Under the pieces are notes generated by a model. That model saw only the letters and a program-made list of their open reading frames with translations. It did not search any database and was not told the DNA's origin. Below, in pieces: positions 8,191-17,660 of a stretch of DNA of 64,000 nucleotides; position 1 is the stretch's first letter, and every line of letters starts with the position of its first letter. The stretch covers positions 1-64,000 of the forward strand of contig JAUNSK010000020.1 in NCBI GenBank assembly GCA_030539275.1. Reading direction: 5' to 3'. This DNA comes from Oscillospiraceae bacterium. GTDB taxonomy: Bacteria; Bacillota; Clostridia; Oscillospirales; Ruminococcaceae. The translations under genes were made by a program, and so were the position numbers.

Positions 8191-9684
8191 TTGAATAAAC
8201 TGATTATTTCACCGTCTCCGCACCAGCATGCCCAGATTTCTACAAAAATGATTATGCTGCTGGTTATTATTGCTCTGCTTCCGTCTGCTGCGGCAAGCGT
8301 TGTATTTTTCGGACCACGCGCACTGGCTCTCATACTCATATGCTGCGCATCCAGTGTTTTATTTGAAGCTGTATGCAGAAAACTTATGAAGCGTGAACAG
8401 ACAGCCGGCGATCTCAGTGCAGTACTCACCGGTCTGCTTCTTGCAATGAACCTGCCTGTTACTCTTCCCTACTGGATCGCCATAATCGGAAGCTTTGTAG
8501 CGATCGTTATAGTTAAACAGCTGTTTGGCGGTCTTGGGCAGAATTTTGCCAATCCGGCCATTACAGCCCGCATAGTTCTTATGATGTCCTTTACATCCCA
8601 GATGACAACATGGGCTGTTCCAAAATACTACAGCGCGACGAATACATTTTCACTTTTCAATACTAAAGATATTGTTACCGGTGCTACGCCTCTTGTCAGC
8701 GGTACGGCATCAGTCAAAGATCTGCTTATAGGAAACACCGGCGGATGCCTCGGTGAAACATCTGCAATAGCACTTCTGATTGGCGGACTGTTTCTTATAT
8801 TTACAAGAGTCATTTCACCATCCACCCCTGCAGCTTTCATAGGTTCTTTTGCACTGCTGACATTTATCTCAGGCGGAGATGTTGTTTACCAGACTCTTGC
8901 AGGCGGTCTTTTCCTCGGAGCGTTCTTCATGGCAACTGATTATGTTACAACTCCGGTAACTGTTCCGGGCAAGATAATATTCGGCACAGGCTGCGGCATT
9001 ATCACGTTTGTAATACGCAACTACGGTGGATATCCTGAAGGCGTTTCCTTCTCTATCCTGCTTATGAATATACTTACACCTTACATAGACATGGCCACAA
9101 GAACAAAGCCTGTCGGAGGAATATTCCCTGAAGGCATATTTAAAAAGATCTGGCGCAAAGGCAAGCCAACAATAATTGTCACATCTATATGTACTCTTAT
9201 TTCTGTACTTCTTCTTGTAACATTCAATGCAACATATGTTGATACGACCGGTGTAATTACTGATTCACTCAAAACAGGTCTCAACGAGCTGTATGGGGAC
9301 GGACAGTATGAGATGCTGAAAAATCCTGACGGAACAGTTCTTACATATGACGGCATTACTTCAGTAATAAAGAACGAACGCGGTCAGGTTGCTTTTGAAG
9401 TTATCACAGACGGATATGCCAAGGGAGGCATACATGTACTGATCGGTGTATCTGACAATGGAGTAGACGGTATAAGCTTCATTGAACTCGGTGAGACTCC
9501 GGGTCTTGGCAGCAAGGTCAAGGAAAAACCTGAATTTGCGCAGCAGTTCATAGGTGTAAATTCTGATAATTACAGCTTCACTGCAATAACAGGTGCTACA
9601 TATTCATCCAAGGGTATGAAGAAAGCTGTTGATACAGCCGTTAGTGCTTACCAGAATCACAAGGGGGAAATCATAAATGAGTAA
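8191..9684 (+). CDS. rnfDG: RnfD-RnfG fusion protein
   Basis: A single 497-residue frame joins two Rnf subunits. Residues 1-~310 are RnfD: multiple membrane helices, the motif GQNFANPAITAR and a TGAT flavinylation motif with acceptor T166. Residues ~325-497 are RnfG: one membrane helix (about 327-345), then a periplasmic-type FMN-binding domain with ETPGLGSK (435-442) and TGAT with acceptor T470. The combined length fits the sum of the separate proteins, so this is a true fusion. The start is a TTG after GGAGGT. The stop overlaps the rnfE start by 8 bp. ApbE encoded upstream should modify both Thr residues. Confidence 0.93.
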   Translation: MNKLIISPSPHQHAQISTKMIMLLVIIALLPSAAASVVFFGPRALALILICCASSVLFEAVCRKLMKREQTAGDLSAVLTGLLLAMNLPVTLPYWIAIIGSFVAIVIVKQLFGGLGQNFANPAITARIVLMMSFTSQMTTWAVPKYYSATNTFSLFNTKDIVTGATPLVSGTASVKDLLIGNTGGCLGETSAIALLIGGLFLIFTRVISPSTPAAFIGSFALLTFISGGDVVYQTLAGGLFLGAFFMATDYVTTPVTVPGKIIFGTGCGIITFVIRNYGGYPEGVSFSILLMNILTPYIDMATRTKPVGGIFPEGIFKKIWRKGKPTIIVTSICTLISVLLLVTFNATYVDTTGVITDSLKTGLNELYGDGQYEMLKNPDGTVLTYDGITSVIKNERGQVAFEVITDGYAKGGIHVLIGVSDNGVDGISFIELGETPGLGSKVKEKPEFAQQFIGVNSDNYSFTAITGATYSSKGMKKAVDTAVSAYQNHKGEIINE

Positions 9685-10330
9685 TTTTCGTGAATTCACC
9701 AAAGGTCTTATTAAAGAAAATCCGACACTTGTAGGATTACTCGGAATGTGTCCTACGCTTGCAATAACAACAACAGCAGTAAACGGAATTGCAATGGGAC
9801 TTGCAACAACATTTGTTCTGGTATGTTCAAACATTGTTATTTCACTGCTCAAAAACGTTATTCCAAAGTCTGTAAAGCTTCCATGTTATATTGTAATTAT
9901 TGCAGGTTTCGTAACTCTCATCGAAATGCTTATGAAAGGTTACCTGCCTGGTCTTTACAAGAGTCTCGGCACTTTCCTGTCACTCATAACTGTAAACTGT
10001 ATCATTCTCGGCCGTGCAGAGATATTTGCCAGCAAGAACAAGGTTATTCCTTCGATCTGTGACGGTCTCGGCATGGGTCTTGGTTTTACACTTTCACTGT
10101 TTGCTATGAGCTCAGTTCGTGAGATATTCGGTGCTGGTTCATGGTTTGGTTTAAAAATTCCATACTTCCAGACATTAACTATATTTATTCTTCCTGCCGG
10201 CGGATTTTTTGTACTCGGATGCATCATTGCACTCGTAAACAAACTTGCAAAGAAAAAACCTCCGAAGAATATCGGATGCAGTTCATGTCCGAATGCAGAA
10301 GCTTGCGCAGACAAAGGAGGCTGTAAATAA
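9677..10330 (+). CDS. rnfE: Rnf complex subunit RnfE
   Basis: Integral membrane subunit of the RnfE/NqrD family, 217 residues with six hydrophobic segments. The family motif LIxVNCIILGRAEIFAS is visible near residue 110, and the protein pairs with RnfA to form the electron-carrying membrane core. The C-terminus ends in a 17-residue tail with four Cys (CSSC...C...C), which lies outside the conserved core. The start overlaps the rnfDG stop and the stop overlaps the rnfA start, indicating translational coupling. Confidence 0.94.
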   Translation: MSNFREFTKGLIKENPTLVGLLGMCPTLAITTTAVNGIAMGLATTFVLVCSNIVISLLKNVIPKSVKLPCYIVIIAGFVTLIEMLMKGYLPGLYKSLGTFLSLITVNCIILGRAEIFASKNKVIPSICDGLGMGLGFTLSLFAMSSVREIFGAGSWFGLKIPYFQTLTIFILPAGGFFVLGCIIALVNKLAKKKPPKNIGCSSCPNAEACADKGGCK

Positions 10331-10908
10331 TGAAAGGAATTTTCGGTATTATTCTGGCTGCGATGCTGACAGACAACTTTGTATTATCAAAATTTATGGG
10401 TATCTGTCCGTTTCTCGGCGTATCTAAAAAGATAAATTCCAGTGTTGGCATGGGTGTTGCAGTTACATTTGTAATGACATGTGCAGCTATTGCAACATAT
10501 CCTGTATATAACTTTATTCTGGTACCGCTAAATATTACATACCTTAAAACCATTGCATTTATTCTTATAATTGCTCTTTTCGTTCAGCTGGTCGAAATCG
10601 TTCTGAAGAAAATGATTCCGCCACTGTATAAGTCACTTGGCGTATATCTGCCTCTGATCACAACAAACTGTGCCGTTCTTGGTCTGACTATACTTAACAT
10701 TGACAACAAATATACATTCCTTGAGTGCATAATCAATGCATTATTCTCAGGTCTCGGCTTTATGATGGTTCTGCTTATTTTCTCAGGCGTTCGTTCGAAG
10801 GTGGATGAGGCTGATGTGCCTGAGACATTCAAAGGAGTACCAAGCACTCTCATTGCCGCCGCTATACTTTCACTGAGCTTCCTGGGCTTCTCAGGACTTG
10901 GCAAATAG
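10330..10908 (+). CDS. rnfA: Rnf complex subunit RnfA
   Basis: Integral membrane subunit of the RnfA/NqrE family, 192 residues with six hydrophobic segments. The motif NFVLSKFMGICPFLGVS near the N-terminus and LITTNCAVLGL in the middle hold the Cys residues that bind the iron-sulfur centre at the RnfA/RnfE interface. Its ATG shares one base with the rnfE stop (TAATG). The length is typical of the family. Confidence 0.95.
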   Translation: MKGIFGIILAAMLTDNFVLSKFMGICPFLGVSKKINSSVGMGVAVTFVMTCAAIATYPVYNFILVPLNITYLKTIAFILIIALFVQLVEIVLKKMIPPLYKSLGVYLPLITTNCAVLGLTILNIDNKYTFLECIINALFSGLGFMMVLLIFSGVRSKVDEADVPETFKGVPSTLIAAAILSLSFLGFSGLGK

Positions 10909-10928
10909 AAAAGGAGAGATATAAATCA

Positions 10929-11720
10929 ATGGTTACAACATACATACTCCCTGTAATTGCTTTTGCCGCAATGGGCATAATAGCCGGTGTTCTTCTGAGC
11001 GTTTTCTCAAAGGTTTTTGAAGTTAAAACTGACGAACGCATTGAACAGATAAATGATGTCCTTCCTCAGGCAAACTGCGGTGCCTGCGGATATGCAGGAT
11101 GCGCTGATTACGCAGATGCAATAATAACTAAAGATGCACCGACAAATCTCTGCAGACCCGGTGGTACAAAGGCAGCAGATGCTATCAGCAAAATTACAGG
11201 TACAAATTCAGGTGAAGTAGTAGAACAGACTGCTGTTCTTCACTGCAGCGGTGACTGCGCTGCAACAGGAATCAAGTATGAATTTACAGGACTTAAAACA
11301 TGTGCCAGTGTAAAAAGGTTTTATTCCGGCAACAGCACTTGTTCATTCGGATGTGTTGGATTCGGTGACTGTATTTCCGTATGTGAACTAGGTGCAATAT
11401 CAATAAAGGATGAAATAGCACACATTGATCCGGACATATGCATGGCTTGCGGAAAATGTGTTTCTGCCTGTCCTAACAAGCTTATCTCCATCAAACCGAA
11501 ATCATTCTCAACAGTCGTACGCTGCTCTTCAAAGGATAACGGAAAAGTTACAAAGCTTAACTGTAAGAATGGTTGTATTGGATGCAAAATGTGTGAAAAG
11601 AACTGTCCGACAGGAGCAATTACTGTTACAGACTTTCATGCTTCCATTGACTATACAAAATGTGCAGACTGCGGAGTATGCGCACAAAAGTGCCCTGTTA
11701 AGGTTATTGAACTTATATAA
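10929..11720 (+). CDS. rnfB: Rnf complex subunit RnfB
   Basis: Ferredoxin-like subunit that accepts electrons from reduced ferredoxin, 263 residues. One N-terminal membrane helix is followed by the four-Cys cluster domain CGACGYAGC, then several 4Fe-4S motifs: CMACGKCVSACP, CIGCKMCEKNCP and CADCGVCAQKCP near the C-terminus, plus a CVGFGDCISVC variant. It is preceded by AAGGAGAG and is the last gene of the operon, with a strong terminator 16 bp downstream. Confidence 0.95.
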   Translation: MVTTYILPVIAFAAMGIIAGVLLSVFSKVFEVKTDERIEQINDVLPQANCGACGYAGCADYADAIITKDAPTNLCRPGGTKAADAISKITGTNSGEVVEQTAVLHCSGDCAATGIKYEFTGLKTCASVKRFYSGNSTCSFGCVGFGDCISVCELGAISIKDEIAHIDPDICMACGKCVSACPNKLISIKPKSFSTVVRCSSKDNGKVTKLNCKNGCIGCKMCEKNCPTGAITVTDFHASIDYTKCADCGVCAQKCPVKVIELI

Positions 11721-11735
11721 TCAGCTCACTATTGC

Positions 11736-11777
11736 AAAAAGGCTGTCAGAGATTTAAAATTCTCTGACAGCCTTTTT
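11736..11777. terminator. Terminator after rnfB
   Basis: A perfect 17-bp stem (11736-11752 with 11761-11777) has an A-run on the left and a T-run on the right. It can stop both the rnf operon and the convergent phosphofructokinase gene. Confidence 0.88.
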
Positions 11778-11786
11778 CTATATTTT

Positions 11787-12869
11787 TTAATCGCCGAATG
11801 AAACTCCAAGATTTTTTGCAGTCTCAACTATCTGACCCTCAGGATCTACAAACTTACTTACTCCTGCAATATCAGAAAGCTTGTTTGCTGTTACTTTTGA
11901 GTTTACCATTGCAACAGTTTTTCCGAAATCCTCTTTCAGAAGAAGCTGGGCTGCATAAACGCCGAACTTTGTAGCCAGTATTCTGTCATATGCACACGGA
12001 GTACCTCCTCTGAGCATATGGCCGGGAACACACACTCTTGATTCAACCCCTGTTGCAGCCTGGATCTGTGCTGCAATACGGTTAGTAGCAGTTATTTCAT
12101 TTGCATCTGCACGCTTCTTGGCACGTTCCTTCTTTTTAAGTTTTGCTTCTTCTATATCAAAAGCACCCTCAGCAACTGCAATAATTGCAAATCCCTTTCC
12201 TGATGATGTTCTCTTCTCTACAGCTTCAACTACCTTGTTTATGTCATATGGGATCTCAGGAATCAGTATAACATCTGCACCGCCGGCAATTCCTGCATTT
12301 ACTGTCAGCCATCCGGCCTTGTTGCCCATTATCTCACAGATAAGAATTCTTGAATGGCTTGCAGCTGTTGTATGAAGTCTGTCAAGCGCATCAGTTGCGA
12401 TCTCTACAGCAGTATGGAATCCGAAAGTAACATCTGTTCCGTAGATGTCGTTGTCTATTGTCTTGGGAAGCCCTATAACATTAAGTCCTTCATCTGACAG
12501 AAGCTTTGCAGTCTTGTGTGTTCCGTTTCCGCCAAGTATCAGAAGAGCATCAAGCTTCTGTTTTTTATAGGTTTCCTTCATATTTTTGACCTTATCAACA
12601 TTATCATCACCTATAACAGTCATCATTTTAAACGGCTGTCTTTTGGTACCCAGAATAGTTCCGCCCTGTGTAAGTATTCCGGAAAAATCAGACGGCTCCA
12701 TTTCTGTTGCAATATTGTTGATAAGTCCATAATATCCGTTCAATATACCGACCATCTGAACATTATCTTCCCCAAGCGTTTCATAGCAGGCCTTTGCAGC
12801 ACCTCTGATAGTAGCATTAAGACCCGGGCAGTCTCCTCCGCTTGTTAAAATCCCTATTCTCTTTTTCAT
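11787..12869 (-). CDS. pfkA: 6-phosphofructokinase
   Basis: Glycolytic phosphofructokinase of 360 residues. Diagnostic motifs are GILTSGGDCPGLN at the N-terminus, GGNGTHKTA in the phosphoryl-donor pocket, PKTIDNDI around the catalytic Asp and MGNKAGW. The donor pocket combines Gly in the position usual for ATP enzymes (GGxG) with Lys in PKTIDND, which is usual for PPi enzymes, as in the mixed-substrate clade. ATP is therefore likely but not certain. An ATG at 12881 coincides with the Shine-Dalgarno GGAGG; the ATG at 12869 is the start. It follows the EAL-domain gene by 30 bp and is probably co-transcribed with it. Confidence 0.93.
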   Translation of the reverse strand: MKKRIGILTSGGDCPGLNATIRGAAKACYETLGEDNVQMVGILNGYYGLINNIATEMEPSDFSGILTQGGTILGTKRQPFKMMTVIGDDNVDKVKNMKETYKKQKLDALLILGGNGTHKTAKLLSDEGLNVIGLPKTIDNDIYGTDVTFGFHTAVEIATDALDRLHTTAASHSRILICEIMGNKAGWLTVNAGIAGGADVILIPEIPYDINKVVEAVEKRTSSGKGFAIIAVAEGAFDIEEAKLKKKERAKKRADANEITATNRIAAQIQAATGVESRVCVPGHMLRGGTPCAYDRILATKFGVYAAQLLLKEDFGKTVAMVNSKVTANKLSDIAGVSKFVDPEGQIVETAKNLGVSFGD

Positions 12870-12899
12870 AACATCCTCCATTCTACTGTATTTTACAGT

Positions 12900-15176
12900 T
12901 TATAAAATATTTTCTGCTGGTATACTGAGTCTGGTACTTTTTCGCAGGTATTCGGTGATCTGTGAAGCCTTCATCGGTTTTCCGAAGAGGAATCCCTGTG
13001 CATAATCACATCCGAGCTTCTCGAGTATATCTACCTGTCCTATTGTTTCTGTTCCTTCAGCAATTGTTTCGATTTTTTTGGATTTTGCTATTTTAATTAT
13101 AGCTGATACTATTTCCTGAGCAACTTCATCAAACTCAAGACTGATAATAAATGATCTGTCAAGCTTGAGAAGTGTAATAGGCATTTTCTGAATATAGCTA
13201 AGAGATGAGTACCCTGTTCCGAAGTCGTCCATAGCTATTTTGAGCCCCATATTTCTCAGTTCCTGCATCTGTCCTACTGCAAAGTCTATGTCCTTCATAG
13301 CCAGTGATTCAGTAAGCTCGATCTCGACCCAGTCAGGTGAAAGTCCTGTATCGCTGAGAATATCAGACATAAATTCTTTGACATTTTTCTGATAGAAATC
13401 TTCAGATGTAAGATTGACTGATACGATAATATTAGGCAGATTCATATCCTGCCATCTTTTATTCTGACGACATGCTTCTCTTACAACGTAATCACCGATC
13501 TTAGTGATCAGATGAGAATTTTCTGCTACATAGATAAACTGATCAGGCGGTATAACTTCACCGTCAGGCTTTACCCATCTTACAAGTGCCTCAACACCCA
13601 TTATGCATTTTGTTCTGAGTGATATTTTAGGCTGATAGTACAGTTCAAGCTCTCCTGCTTCTATTGCGTCAGCAAGTGCCTTTTCCATTGCTGTTCCCTT
13701 TATGATAGCATCGTGAACACTTGAATTATAACCTATTACTGATCTTCTTTTTTCACATATTGACAAAGCAAATTCTGCATGTTCAAAAACAGATACAAAG
13801 TCAGTGCCGTCGGAAGGCATTTTTGAGAACCCTGCTGAACATGACAAAGACTGATTATATGAATGATTATTTCCGAAAAATGAAAATTCATTCTGTATTT
13901 CTGCAATCAGGGCATCAGGTCCTTTTTCTGCATCACAATCCTTAACAATAATCACGAAGTTATCTGCACCTATTCTTGATACAAAACCGTTTTTGCCTTT
14001 TTTTCTGTTAAGCAGTCTTGCAAAGTCTTTGAGAAGTCTGTTTCCGTTATTATATCCGCATGTATCGTTGATTATATGGAATCTGTCAATATCGATTACA
14101 ATGACCCAGTATGAAAAATCAAGTATACTGCAGCAGTCATAGAGTTCCTGACCTGTTATCATCAGTTTGTTACGGTTATTGAGACCCGTAACATTATCAA
14201 TATAGGCCATCTTTTCTATCAGCAGATCTTTTTCCTTTTCAATCGAAATATCAATAAGTGCACCGCCTATAACAGGCATTCCGAAGTTTCCTGTATTTAT
14301 GCGTTTATATCGGTATGAATACCACTTATACACATCCCCGCTTGAGAGGACACGTATTTCCATGCTATGTGTAAAGTTATCATTAGCTTCAATCCTGTGT
14401 GCGGACTTAAGGTAAGTCTCAAACAGCAGTCTGTCCTCTTTATGTATCCTTTGTACAAAGTCAGATACTTTAATTGATTCATCACATATTCCAAGCATTT
14501 TCTGAAGCTCTTCTGAAATATGAAAGACATCTTCACAATGCTCATTAATGATAATTCCTATTTCAGAAAGGTCCATGGCCAGCGCGTATCTTCGTTCAGA
14601 TGCACTGAGTGAATTATTCATAATATTGAGCTGCTGTCTGATAACCTTGTTTTCAGTTACATCGAAGCCGATAGATATTATATATTTTCCGTTTCTGCCA
14701 TCTATGAGCATTGTTGTATTCCAGGCATAATATCTTATTTCACTGGAGTTGACTCTCAGCGGAAATTCTTTTACTTCTCCTGACAGCATCGCATCCAGAC
14801 CATCATGCATCATATATCCATGGGGAAATATATAGTTTATTATATCTTCATTGCTCATTCCCTCTATACTTCTGCCGATAAGCTCTCTGAGCTTATCATT
14901 GAGTATCAGATTTTTCTTGTCCTCTGTCCAGATAACAACATTTGCACTTACTATATTCATAAGTTTTTTTATTCTGTTCTGATATATAAGTGCTGACTGT
15001 TTTTCAAAACGGAATTTGTTTATCTCATAATAAACAACATATACTAAATTGGCAGCTGCTATCAAACTCAGAAGAATATATGCCGTATTCTTGTTTATTG
15101 AAGCAATAATCAGAACCAGTACTGCCAAAATCAGAATAGTGACTGTTTTAACTCCATACTTGCTTCTTTTATCCAA
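12900..15176 (-). CDS. PAS-GGDEF-EAL protein, c-di-GMP phosphodiesterase
   Basis: Membrane protein of 758 residues. Two N-terminal helices (about 11-50) are followed by two PAS-like domains (about 70-180 and 195-315), a GGDEF domain with a degenerate signature GADNF (403-407), and an EAL domain. The EAL catalytic set is complete: E529, N588, E620/E623, D650-D651, K671, E707 and Q727. The protein should hydrolyse c-di-GMP, with the GGDEF domain acting at most as a regulatory nucleotide-binding domain. It is divergent from the response regulator gene and lies 30 bp upstream of pfkA. Confidence 0.92.
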   Translation of the reverse strand: MDKRSKYGVKTVTILILAVLVLIIASINKNTAYILLSLIAAANLVYVVYYEINKFRFEKQSALIYQNRIKKLMNIVSANVVIWTEDKKNLILNDKLRELIGRSIEGMSNEDIINYIFPHGYMMHDGLDAMLSGEVKEFPLRVNSSEIRYYAWNTTMLIDGRNGKYIISIGFDVTENKVIRQQLNIMNNSLSASERRYALAMDLSEIGIIINEHCEDVFHISEELQKMLGICDESIKVSDFVQRIHKEDRLLFETYLKSAHRIEANDNFTHSMEIRVLSSGDVYKWYSYRYKRINTGNFGMPVIGGALIDISIEKEKDLLIEKMAYIDNVTGLNNRNKLMITGQELYDCCSILDFSYWVIVIDIDRFHIINDTCGYNNGNRLLKDFARLLNRKKGKNGFVSRIGADNFVIIVKDCDAEKGPDALIAEIQNEFSFFGNNHSYNQSLSCSAGFSKMPSDGTDFVSVFEHAEFALSICEKRRSVIGYNSSVHDAIIKGTAMEKALADAIEAGELELYYQPKISLRTKCIMGVEALVRWVKPDGEVIPPDQFIYVAENSHLITKIGDYVVREACRQNKRWQDMNLPNIIVSVNLTSEDFYQKNVKEFMSDILSDTGLSPDWVEIELTESLAMKDIDFAVGQMQELRNMGLKIAMDDFGTGYSSLSYIQKMPITLLKLDRSFIISLEFDEVAQEIVSAIIKIAKSKKIETIAEGTETIGQVDILEKLGCDYAQGFLFGKPMKASQITEYLRKSTRLSIPAENIL

Positions 15177-15433
15177 TTTTTACTCCTTGTTTCATTAAAA
15201 TTACTCAAAAAAGGACCTTGTTTTTCCTCTTTATTACTTCAATTATAACAAACTTAGTGTATCAATGTCAATAAAAATAAATATAATAATTAATTTCCCT
15301 ATTCAATTTTTGACCTTTGTGCATATATGTCGAAATATAGTCTTTATCAGCTTATTTTTTCTCTTATTTCACAGAATATTCACAAGTGTGATGTATACTT
15401 GTCTTATTAAATTTAACACAGGAGGCGGCGCAA

Positions 15434-16114
15434 ATGAGTAAAATACTGATTGTGGACGATGAAGCAAATATAAGACTTGTTGTAAAGGAATATGCAGAGT
15501 TTGAGGGCTATGAAGTTTCAGAGGCTGAAAATGGAATGCAGGCTATAGAAATGGCAAAGAACAACGATTATGATCTGATAATAATGGATGTCATGATGCC
15601 TAAACTTGACGGATATTCAGCATGCAAGGAAATCAAGAAGATAAAGAACGTTCCTGTTATCATGCTCTCTGCACGAGGAGAGGAATATGACAAGCTCTTT
15701 GGTTTTGAAATAGGAGTTGATGATTATGTTGTCAAGCCATTTTCTCCGAAAGAACTAATGGCCAGGATCAAGGTTGCCATGAAACGCGGCGCAGCCGATA
15801 CACAGACCGGAACTGATCATTATAAGTTTGAGGGTCTCGAGATCAACATGGCAGGCCGTGAGGTCTATGTAGACGGCAAAAAAGTCTCTATGACTCCAAA
15901 AGAATATGATCTGTTATTCTTTCTTGTTAAAAACAACAATCTGGCTATGTCACGTGACAAGCTTCTTGAAAGTGTATGGGGATATGACTTTTTCGGTGAT
16001 GACAGGACAGTTGATACACACATAAAAATGCTGCGCAACAGTCTCGGAGAATACAGAAAATATATAGTAACATTGAGAGGAATGGGATATAAGTTTGAAG
16101 CAGTTCAAAAATAA
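15434..16114 (+). CDS. OmpR-family response regulator
   Basis: Two-component response regulator of 226 residues. The receiver domain has the acidic pair DDE near the N-terminus, the phospho-acceptor Asp in DLIIMDVMMPKLDGY, the conserved Ser/Thr in MLSARGEE and Lys in VVKPFSPKEL. A winged-helix DNA-binding domain follows (about 125-226, with LLxxVWGYDFFGDDRTVDTHI). It is preceded by AGGAGG. The kinase gene overlaps its 3' end by 20 bp, so the two form a pair. The stimulus and targets are not evident. Confidence 0.95.
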   Translation: MSKILIVDDEANIRLVVKEYAEFEGYEVSEAENGMQAIEMAKNNDYDLIIMDVMMPKLDGYSACKEIKKIKNVPVIMLSARGEEYDKLFGFEIGVDDYVVKPFSPKELMARIKVAMKRGAADTQTGTDHYKFEGLEINMAGREVYVDGKKVSMTPKEYDLLFFLVKNNNLAMSRDKLLESVWGYDFFGDDRTVDTHIKMLRNSLGEYRKYIVTLRGMGYKFEAVQK

Positions 16115-17570
16115 GCAGCTTGAAAGCAAGAGAAGCCTCCAGTTTCACATCTGGCTTAATCTTATATTTTTTGTTGTGTGTACTGCCCTGCTGCTCTGGA
16201 TCTTCCAGATAGCATTTCTTCAGAATTTTTATGAAAAAATGAGAACCCATACAATTCAGGAAACTGCACATGAAATGTCAGATTCATTTAGAAAAACTGA
16301 TGCAACAGATTCTGATGAACTCAATAAGCTGATGCAGAAGTATGATTCGTTTGCACTGGATAATGATTTTTCATATATAGTAGTAGATTCACAGATCGCG
16401 TATCTTATACATTCAAATGATGACAACGTCATAGATACTACTTTCAGCCCGAAAGTCAGAAGCATCATGGCCAGAAACGCATCTCTTAAAAATGGTTATT
16501 ATGAAACAAGCCAGCCGGGTCCGATGACAGGAAGTGAGGCAGTGCTTATCTGCACATCACTATATGATTCATCTGACAGAGTTATAGGCTATCTGATGAT
16601 CTCATCGATCATTACCCCGGTTAATTCAACAATTCATATTCTTAAACAAAATACTTATATAATAATAGCCATCCTTGTTATAATCACACTTATTCTGTCC
16701 GTGTTCATATCACAAAGCATTGCAAATCCTATCGTTAAGATCACCAAGTCAGCAGACAAACTGGCTAAGGGTGAGTATAATATAAAGTTTGAAGGCGGCA
16801 GATTCAGTGAGACCCGGAAGCTCGCAAAATCACTGACATATGCATCAAGTGAAATATCAAAGCTTGATGAACTGCAGCGTGACCTGATAGCAAATGTTTC
16901 ACATGATCTCAGGACCCCTCTTACAATGATCAAAGCCTATGCTGAAATGATCCGTGATCTTTCAGGTCCTGTAAAAGAAAAACGTGAGGCACATCTTGGA
17001 GTAATCATTAAGGAAACTGACAGACTTGCTTCTCTGGTAAGTGACATGCTTGATTTATCAAAACTTGAAAAAGGAAAGCAGACACTCAATATATCTACCT
17101 TTGATATCAACTCAAAACTCGTTGATATAGTTGAACGTTACAAAGGGCTGTCCGGAGCAGGCGGCTATACGATCAACTTTACTGCTGACACACCTGTATA
17201 TGTCAAGTGTGATGTAGTGAAGATCGAACAGGTAATTTATAATCTTCTTAATAATGCTATCAATTATACAGGCGAGGACAAACAGGTATACATTGAGCAG
17301 ATACTTGAAGAAAAATATGTTAAAATAATTATCACCGACAGCGGAAACGGCATCGATGAGGAAAATATACACCAGATATTCGACAAATATTACAGATGTG
17401 AAAAGACAAAGCGTGAGGTTATCGGATCAGGGCTTGGTCTTTCAATAGTCAGAGCTGTACTTCAGAAACACAACTTTCCGTTCGGTGTTCAGAGTAAACT
17501 AGGCGTCGGAACCTCTTTCTGGTTTAAGATCTCAAGAGATTCGGAAACTATTTGTCCCGATAATTCATAA
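16095..17570 (+). CDS. Sensor histidine kinase with HAMP domain
   Basis: Membrane histidine kinase of 491 residues. Two membrane helices (about 17-40 and 185-207) enclose an extracellular sensor of about 145 residues, followed by HAMP, HisKA and HATPase domains. Visible motifs are the H box VSHDLRTPLTM, N box NLLNNAINYTG, G1 box DSGNGID and G2 box GSGLGLSIV. No PAS domain is present. Translation probably begins at the TTG at 16095 inside the end of the response regulator gene. It should phosphorylate that regulator. Confidence 0.93.
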   Translation: MKQFKNKQLESKRSLQFHIWLNLIFFVVCTALLLWIFQIAFLQNFYEKMRTHTIQETAHEMSDSFRKTDATDSDELNKLMQKYDSFALDNDFSYIVVDSQIAYLIHSNDDNVIDTTFSPKVRSIMARNASLKNGYYETSQPGPMTGSEAVLICTSLYDSSDRVIGYLMISSIITPVNSTIHILKQNTYIIIAILVIITLILSVFISQSIANPIVKITKSADKLAKGEYNIKFEGGRFSETRKLAKSLTYASSEISKLDELQRDLIANVSHDLRTPLTMIKAYAEMIRDLSGPVKEKREAHLGVIIKETDRLASLVSDMLDLSKLEKGKQTLNISTFDINSKLVDIVERYKGLSGAGGYTINFTADTPVYVKCDVVKIEQVIYNLLNNAINYTGEDKQVYIEQILEEKYVKIIITDSGNGIDEENIHQIFDKYYRCEKTKREVIGSGLGLSIVRAVLQKHNFPFGVQSKLGVGTSFWFKISRDSETICPDNS

Positions 17571-17660
17571 TAATTATCGTCCAAATTGTGCAAATTGCAC
17601 ACACTTTACTTTTTCAAGCTTTTTTCAAAAAAAATTCACATATTTTTCACATTAGGCAGT

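Noticed and set aside
8191-9684. RnfDG as a sequencing artefact joining two genes
   Set aside because: The joint lies in smooth coding sequence with both domains at full length and no duplicated or missing segment. Only resequencing could exclude it completely.
15368-15399. Promoter of the two-component operon
   Set aside because: A TATACT and a TCACA/TGTGA inverted repeat are present, but no -35 box lies at normal spacing, so no promoter is annotated.
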